NCBI GenBank assembly: GCA_017425345.1
Contig: JAFOML010000001.1
Location: forward strand, 1 to 9,825
DNA length: 9,825 nucleotides
From: Eubacterium sp.
GTDB taxonomy: Bacteria > Bacillota_A > Clostridia > Peptostreptococcales > Anaerovoracaceae
Direction: 5' to 3'
Under the pieces are notes generated by a model. The model was not told the DNA's origin. It ran no database searches and saw only the letters and a program-made list of their open reading frames with translations. Of the stretch, positions 6,727 to 9,825 are shown in pieces (positions within the stretch are counted from its first letter, which is position 1; each line of letters starts with the position of its first letter). A program made the translations under genes and the position numbers.

Positions 6727-7107
6727 TCAGCCGAACGGATTCAGATGACTGAGGACGCCGCTGAGTTTCTCCAGCGCTTCCGTCAGTTTCTCCATATCGT
6801 CCAGGCGGGCGTCCATCTTCTCAAGCGTGATGTTCAGCTGCTCCAGCGTATCGGAGATCTGCGGGATCATGATCGCTGCGCAGATGAGCATGATGAGAAC
6901 GATGACAGCCAGAATCGCACAGGAGATCTGTGTGAAGCGCAGCTGCTTGCGCAGAAGCATGAGCTGCTCATTGATCATCGAGTTCTGCTTATGCTGCTGC
7001 GTGATGATCGTATCCGTCGGATCTTCGGTCTCGAGCGTTGCCATTTCAAGCGTGTCGACCGGTTCCATATCCGTGTTTAATTGTGTAGCATATTTTTTAG
7101 TATCCAT
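6727..7107 (-). CDS. Small bitopic membrane protein with coiled-coil tail (unknown function)
   Basis: I do not recognise a named family. The 126-residue protein has an acidic, Thr- and Glu-rich N-terminal part (1-45), a basic patch LLRKQLR (51-57), one strong membrane segment (about 60-81, ISCAILAVIVLIMLICAAIMIP) and a C-terminal helix (about 84-121). The helix has Leu/Ile/Met at heptad-like positions (LEQLNITLEKMDARLDDMEK), suggesting a coiled coil. Positive charge before the span suggests the N-terminus is cytoplasmic and the coiled coil external. The frame stays open upstream to 7884, but that extension is antisense to the ATPase gene, so the start was placed at ATG 7107-7105. Neither this ATG nor those at codons 14 and 44 has a Shine-Dalgarno sequence. 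It is divergent from the FHA-ABC gene with a 54-base gap and may be functionally tied to it. Confidence 0.72.
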   Translation of the reverse strand: MDTKKYATQLNTDMEPVDTLEMATLETEDPTDTIITQQHKQNSMINEQLMLLRKQLRFTQISCAILAVIVLIMLICAAIMIPQISDTLEQLNITLEKMDARLDDMEKLTEALEKLSGVLSHLNPFG

Positions 7108-7142
7108 ATATTTACAATAGCATAGCAATAGGGTAGTTTCAA
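7105..7142 (-). promoter_or_regulatory. Predicted promoter giving a leaderless mRNA for the small membrane protein
   Basis: On the minus strand, TTGAAA (7142-7137, 5/6 to the -35 consensus) is followed after exactly 17 bases by TATTGT (7119-7114, 4/6 to the -10 consensus). TG one base before it makes an extended -10 (TGCTATTGT). The last -10 base is followed by AAATAT and then the ATG at 7107. With the usual 6-base discriminator, transcription would begin at the A of the start codon. The absence of any Shine-Dalgarno sequence fits. No transcript data are available, so this remains a prediction. Confidence 0.5.
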
Positions 7143-7151
7143 GAAAAAAGT
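7108..7151 (+). promoter_or_regulatory. Shared divergent intergenic region, probable promoter of the FHA-ABC operon
   Basis: This AT-rich gap must contain the plus-strand start signals, overlapping the minus-strand promoter. The best candidate is TTTACA (7111-7116, 5/6 to -35) with TAGTTT (7134-7139, only 3/6 to -10) at 17-base spacing. An alternative -10 is TACAAT (7113-7118), but it lacks a -35 box. Either way the two divergent promoters would overlap physically, so RNA polymerase binding for one gene could interfere with the other. Confidence 0.3.
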
Positions 7152-7158
7152 GGAGGAG
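7152..7158 (+). promoter_or_regulatory. Ribosome binding site deciding the FHA-ABC start
   Basis: GGAGGAG lies just before ATG 7162, with 5 bases between the GGAGG core and the ATG. An in-frame GTG at 7150 would extend the protein by four residues, but it overlaps this site and has no purine-rich sequence of its own at a workable distance. ATG 7162 is therefore chosen. Confidence 0.8.
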
Positions 7159-7161
7159 ACA

Positions 7162-8715
7162 ATGGGAAACCAGGATCTGATGAATACCATTGAGGGGCAG
7201 ACAACAGAGCTGAATCAGGAGGGACAGCCGGACAATCAGGTGAGAGACGGTGAAAACGCAGCTGCGATGATCGTTGCGATCGAAAAGGGCAAGCTGCCGG
7301 TACAGATCCGCATTGCCGGCCGCCGGAAGTTCGGATACAAGGAAGAGAGTGATCCTCACTATATGAACGATGCGGACTGCGCGTGTGAGATATACCGTGA
7401 TGGCGACGACTACATCTACCGCGACCATCTGTTGCCGGGAATGACCATGTATAACGGAAAGCAGATCGGCGGTCACGAGCTGGAGGGCGCTCGGCAGGTC
7501 CAGCTCCGGGAGGGCGATATCCTTTCGTTCCGGAGCCCGGAGGGGGAGACGAAGATGCGGTTTTTGTTCCACCGGATCTATGACCCGGATAACGTATGGC
7601 AGACCGCAGACCTGCACCCCGAGGCAGGCCGTTACATCATCTGCAAACATGAGGAAAAGACCGATGACCGTGAGCTGAGCGAGGCACGGTCCGCCAATCT
7701 GCCCAAGCACTATGCGGAGCTTGCGCTGGAAGACGGCGTGTGGCATGCGCGCGACCACAGCACGATCTTCGGTGTCTACGTCAACAACGTACGAGTACAG
7801 GATCATCCGCTCTCCGACATGGATATCGTGCGGATCGGGAATACGTTCTTTGTCCTGGATGGCGGCAGCCTGGTGTATAATCACAAAACCTTCTTAAACG
7901 GCTCCCTCAGCATCAATATTGAGGAACGGGCTGTGTGGAATATGTTTAAGAAGAAGACTTTGCTCAAGGATATCGACATGAAGATCTTCCGCGGCGAGAT
8001 GGTGCTGATCCTGGGCGGATCCGGCGCCGGCAAGACCACCTTCATCAACGCGGTCATGGGCTACGAGAAGGCGCGCGGTCAGATCCTCGCAGGCGATGTC
8101 AACGTGTATCAGAATTACGATCAGATGAAATACCGGATTGGATTCGTGCCGCAGCAGGATCTGCTCCGTTTGGAGGATACGGTCTATGACACGCTGGAGA
8201 ATGCGGCGAGCCTCAAGTTGCCGACTTCGATCACGGACGAGCAGCGGGAGACACGGATCAAAGAGGTCCTCGCGATGTTCGGTCTCGAGACGGAGGCCGG
8301 AAACCTCGTCGGCAAGCTGTCTGGCGGCCAGAGGAAGCGCCTCAGCATCGCCGTGGAGTACATCGCAGATCCGAGCCTGTTCTTCCTGGATGAGCCGGAT
8401 TCCGGACTGGACGGCGTTATGGCGCGTTCGCTCATGGATAACCTGCGCAAGATCGCGGATGAAGAGAAGATCATTCTGGTCATCACGCATTCGCCGGACC
8501 GCGTATCGGATATATTTGACAAAATTATCGTCCTCGCCAAAAGCGAAGAAACCGGTACCGGCAGACTTGCGTTCTACGGCGGAATTGATGAGGCAAGAGA
8601 CTTTTTCGGAACGGACTCCATGGAGGGCATCGTGAAGAAGGTCAACCGCAAGGACGAAGGCGGAGAGGGACTCGCGGACTACTACGTCAAGAAGTTTGAT
8701 GAGATCTCAGATTAA
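7162..8715 (+). CDS. Tandem FHA-like domains fused to ABCG-type ABC transporter ATPase
   Basis: The 517-residue cytosolic protein would energise the permease encoded next. After an acidic, polar N-terminus (1-35) come two FHA-like regions. The first (about 46-138) has NDADCACEI, DGDDYIYRD and GMTMYNGKQI, aligning to the FHA 'SRRHA...DG...GT.VNG' pattern. The second (about 156-233) has NLPKHYAEL, EDGVWHARD and GVYVNNVRV...DIVRIGNTFFVL. FHA domains bind phosphothreonine peptides, but the usual Ser/Arg/His contacts are largely changed here, notably in the first. The ATPase (about 252-480) has Walker A GGSGAGKTT (285-293), Q-loop VPQQD (329-333), signature LSGGQRKR (386-393), Walker B with LFFLDEPDSGLDG (D410, E411) and H-loop H443, so it should hydrolyse ATP. 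The architecture resembles Rv1747 of mycobacteria without the fused membrane domain. Substrate unknown. Confidence 0.9.
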   Translation: MGNQDLMNTIEGQTTELNQEGQPDNQVRDGENAAAMIVAIEKGKLPVQIRIAGRRKFGYKEESDPHYMNDADCACEIYRDGDDYIYRDHLLPGMTMYNGKQIGGHELEGARQVQLREGDILSFRSPEGETKMRFLFHRIYDPDNVWQTADLHPEAGRYIICKHEEKTDDRELSEARSANLPKHYAELALEDGVWHARDHSTIFGVYVNNVRVQDHPLSDMDIVRIGNTFFVLDGGSLVYNHKTFLNGSLSINIEERAVWNMFKKKTLLKDIDMKIFRGEMVLILGGSGAGKTTFINAVMGYEKARGQILAGDVNVYQNYDQMKYRIGFVPQQDLLRLEDTVYDTLENAASLKLPTSITDEQRETRIKEVLAMFGLETEAGNLVGKLSGGQRKRLSIAVEYIADPSLFFLDEPDSGLDGVMARSLMDNLRKIADEEKIILVITHSPDRVSDIFDKIIVLAKSEETGTGRLAFYGGIDEARDFFGTDSMEGIVKKVNRKDEGGEGLADYYVKKFDEISD

Positions 8716-8742
8716 GAGGGAACAGAGTTAGAAGGGGGGAGT

Positions 8743-9693
8743 ATGGAACAATCGATTGGCACCAACCGGACAGGACGCCTCGGGCAGATCAAGATCTATG
8801 TGGGGAAGTTCTACCGTCTTTTCATGAATGAGAAAAACTGGAAGCTGTTCATATTCGCCGGGATCGTTGCAGGGCTGATCGCGCTGGTTCTCGGTGATGA
8901 TATGTTCGTGGTCAAGGAGGCAACGCGGACCGATTTCTTTGCGATTATCTGCGCATGCCTTTGGATCGGTATTTTCAATTCGATCCAGCAGATCTGCCGG
9001 GAGAGGAGCATTATCAAGCGTGAGCATCGTACCGGAATGCACATCACATCTTACGTGTCGGCGCACATGATCTTTCAGCTCATCGTCTGCGCGATCCAGG
9101 CGCTGATCATGACCGCAATATACGCAGCAGCTACAAGCTTCCCATCAGCAGGGCTGATCACGGGATCCTTTGTTGTGGATTTCTACATCACGATGCTGCT
9201 CGTGATCTACTCTTCCGATGTGCTGGGACTTGCAATCTCTGCAATCGTCAAATCTACGACTGCAGCCATGACGGTCATGCCGTTTATCCTGATCGTACAG
9301 CTGATCTTCTCCGGGACGATTTTCCCGCTGACCGGAGCTGCCAAGACGGTCTCCGATTTTACGATCGCCAAGTGGGGACAGCGCGTGCTCTGCATCGAGG
9401 CAAATCTGAACGAGCTGCCGTCAGAGCTGCTTGATCAGGAGATCAAGATGTTCAACGAGCAGGAAGACATTGCGAATATCCGGGATGCGCTTTCGGAGGA
9501 GGATGTGGCAGCATTCGATGAAGCGATGTACGATAAGCTGCAGAACTATCTGCACGACTACACGTACCGGAAGATTTACCGGTATGAGCCGGATCTGGTG
9601 CTCAAGCGATGGTGGAATCTGATTATGTTCACCTTCATCTATGGATTGATATGTGTCCTGAGCCTGGAGCTGATCGACCGGGATAAGAGGTGA
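8743..9693 (+). CDS. ABC-2/ABCG-type transporter permease
   Basis: The 316-residue membrane protein is the likely partner of the upstream FHA-ATPase, 27 bases away in the same direction. It shows the ABC2_membrane layout with six hydrophobic segments at about 34-51, 64-83, 106-130, 143-168, 175-196 and 291-310. The cytoplasmic ICRERSIIKREHRTGMHITSY stretch (84-104) between the second and third spans is the characteristic ABCG-type coupling region. FSGTIFPLTG (189-198) ends the fifth span. Between spans five and six lies an unusually long acidic loop of about 90 residues, predicted extracytoplasmic, rich in Glu, Asp and Tyr. AAGGGGGGAG at 8732-8741 precedes the ATG. With the ATPase it probably forms a transporter of the A2B2 kind; export is likelier than import by family. 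Substrate cannot be read from sequence. An intrinsic terminator follows. Confidence 0.88.
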   Translation: MEQSIGTNRTGRLGQIKIYVGKFYRLFMNEKNWKLFIFAGIVAGLIALVLGDDMFVVKEATRTDFFAIICACLWIGIFNSIQQICRERSIIKREHRTGMHITSYVSAHMIFQLIVCAIQALIMTAIYAAATSFPSAGLITGSFVVDFYITMLLVIYSSDVLGLAISAIVKSTTAAMTVMPFILIVQLIFSGTIFPLTGAAKTVSDFTIAKWGQRVLCIEANLNELPSELLDQEIKMFNEQEDIANIRDALSEEDVAAFDEAMYDKLQNYLHDYTYRKIYRYEPDLVLKRWWNLIMFTFIYGLICVLSLELIDRDKR

Positions 9694-9724
9694 CGGGACG
9701 ATATATTTCGGGAACAATGAATAT

Positions 9725-9765
9725 GGGGGTGTCTCAAAAGGAAAGAGACACCCCCGTTCTTTTTT
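9725..9765 (+). terminator. Strong intrinsic terminator of the FHA-ABC operon
   Basis: GGGGGTGTCTC (9725-9735) pairs perfectly with GAGACACCCCC (9745-9755) around the loop AAAAGGAAA, then GTTC and six Ts (9760-9765). It lies 31 bases after the permease stop and should end the two-gene transcript. The minus-strand side lacks a T-run, so it looks one-directional. Confidence 0.92.
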
Positions 9766-9794
9766 CAATCCGCTTCATTCCGGTCTCTGCTCTG

Positions 9795-9825
9795 TTATTT
9801 CTTCAGTGTCAGATACCACGACAGC
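9795..9825 (-). CDS. Possible 3' tip of a minus-strand gene cut by the window edge
   Basis: On the minus strand, one frame reads LSWYLTLKK and ends with TAA at 9797-9795. A second frame (AVVVSDTEEITEQRPE) is open to a TGA at 9777-9775. Either could be the C-terminus of a gene entering from beyond the right edge and converging on the permease gene. Only 10 to 16 codons are visible, so no product can be proposed and the region may equally be non-coding. Confidence 0.2.
   Translation of the reverse strand, partial: LSWYLTLKK

Noticed and set aside
7108..7884. Upstream extension of the minus-strand small membrane protein to 385 residues
   Set aside because: The extra N-terminal part lies antisense to the conserved FHA-ABC gene, has no recognisable domains or ribosome site, and the membrane protein's sensible start with promoter is at 7107.
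9725..9755. Inverted repeat GGGGGTGTCTC as an insertion-sequence end
   Set aside because: The two arms are only 9 bases apart and are followed by a T-run right after an operon end, so an intrinsic terminator explains it fully.
1..9825. CRISPR array, tRNA, rRNA, transposase or toxin-antitoxin pair
   Set aside because: No regularly spaced direct repeats, no tRNA-like cloverleaf and no transposase or toxin motifs were seen on either strand.

Overview
The window looks like chromosomal DNA of an anaerobic, fermentative Firmicute, most likely a member of the Clostridia such as the Lachnospiraceae. Three things suggest this: a complete [FeFe]-hydrogenase maturation operon of clostridial layout, strong AAGGAGG-type ribosome binding sites with some TTG start use, and intrinsic hairpin-plus-U terminators. 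Base composition is moderately GC-rich inside genes and AT-rich in the gaps. The organism assignment is inferred from gene content; no rRNA or tRNA was recognised.

Region 1 (1-168) has no convincing gene. It is unusually rich in short perfect inverted repeats, which may be the end of an upstream repeat, an IS-related element or a structured RNA. Region 2 (169-4100) is a tightly packed plus-strand operon: a TM1266-type small regulator, hydE, hydG and hydF. The regulator overlaps hydE by 4 bases, and hydE-hydG and hydG-hydF are separated by 4 and 26 bases. HydE and HydG are radical SAM enzymes that build parts of the H-cluster 2Fe subcluster, and HydF is the GTPase scaffold that delivers it. 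The hydrogenase itself (HydA) is not in the window. A perfect 8-bp hairpin separates hydF from a GNAT acetyltransferase of the COG3818 kind (4169-4666), which is followed by an intrinsic terminator (4697-4729).

Region 3 (4728-6696) holds an AT-rich intergenic stretch and a Na+/phosphate cotransporter-family protein with a PhoU-like tail, starting at a TTG codon. It converges on region 4. Region 4 (6727-9765) is a small divergent module. On the minus strand is a 126-residue single-span membrane protein with a coiled-coil tail. On the plus strand is a two-gene ABC exporter-like system: a cytosolic chain with two degenerate FHA-like domains fused to an ABCG-type ATPase, and a separate six-span ABC-2 permease. 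The pair ends at a strong 11-bp terminator. The last ~30 bases may be the 3' tip of a gene on the minus strand.

Most of the window is recognisable biology. The part most worth a second look is region 4. The FHA-FHA-ATPase plus separate permease resembles a split version of mycobacterial Rv1747, but the phosphopeptide-contacting residues appear eroded. The divergent coiled-coil membrane protein has no Shine-Dalgarno sequence, and a promoter-like sequence there predicts a leaderless mRNA starting exactly at its ATG.
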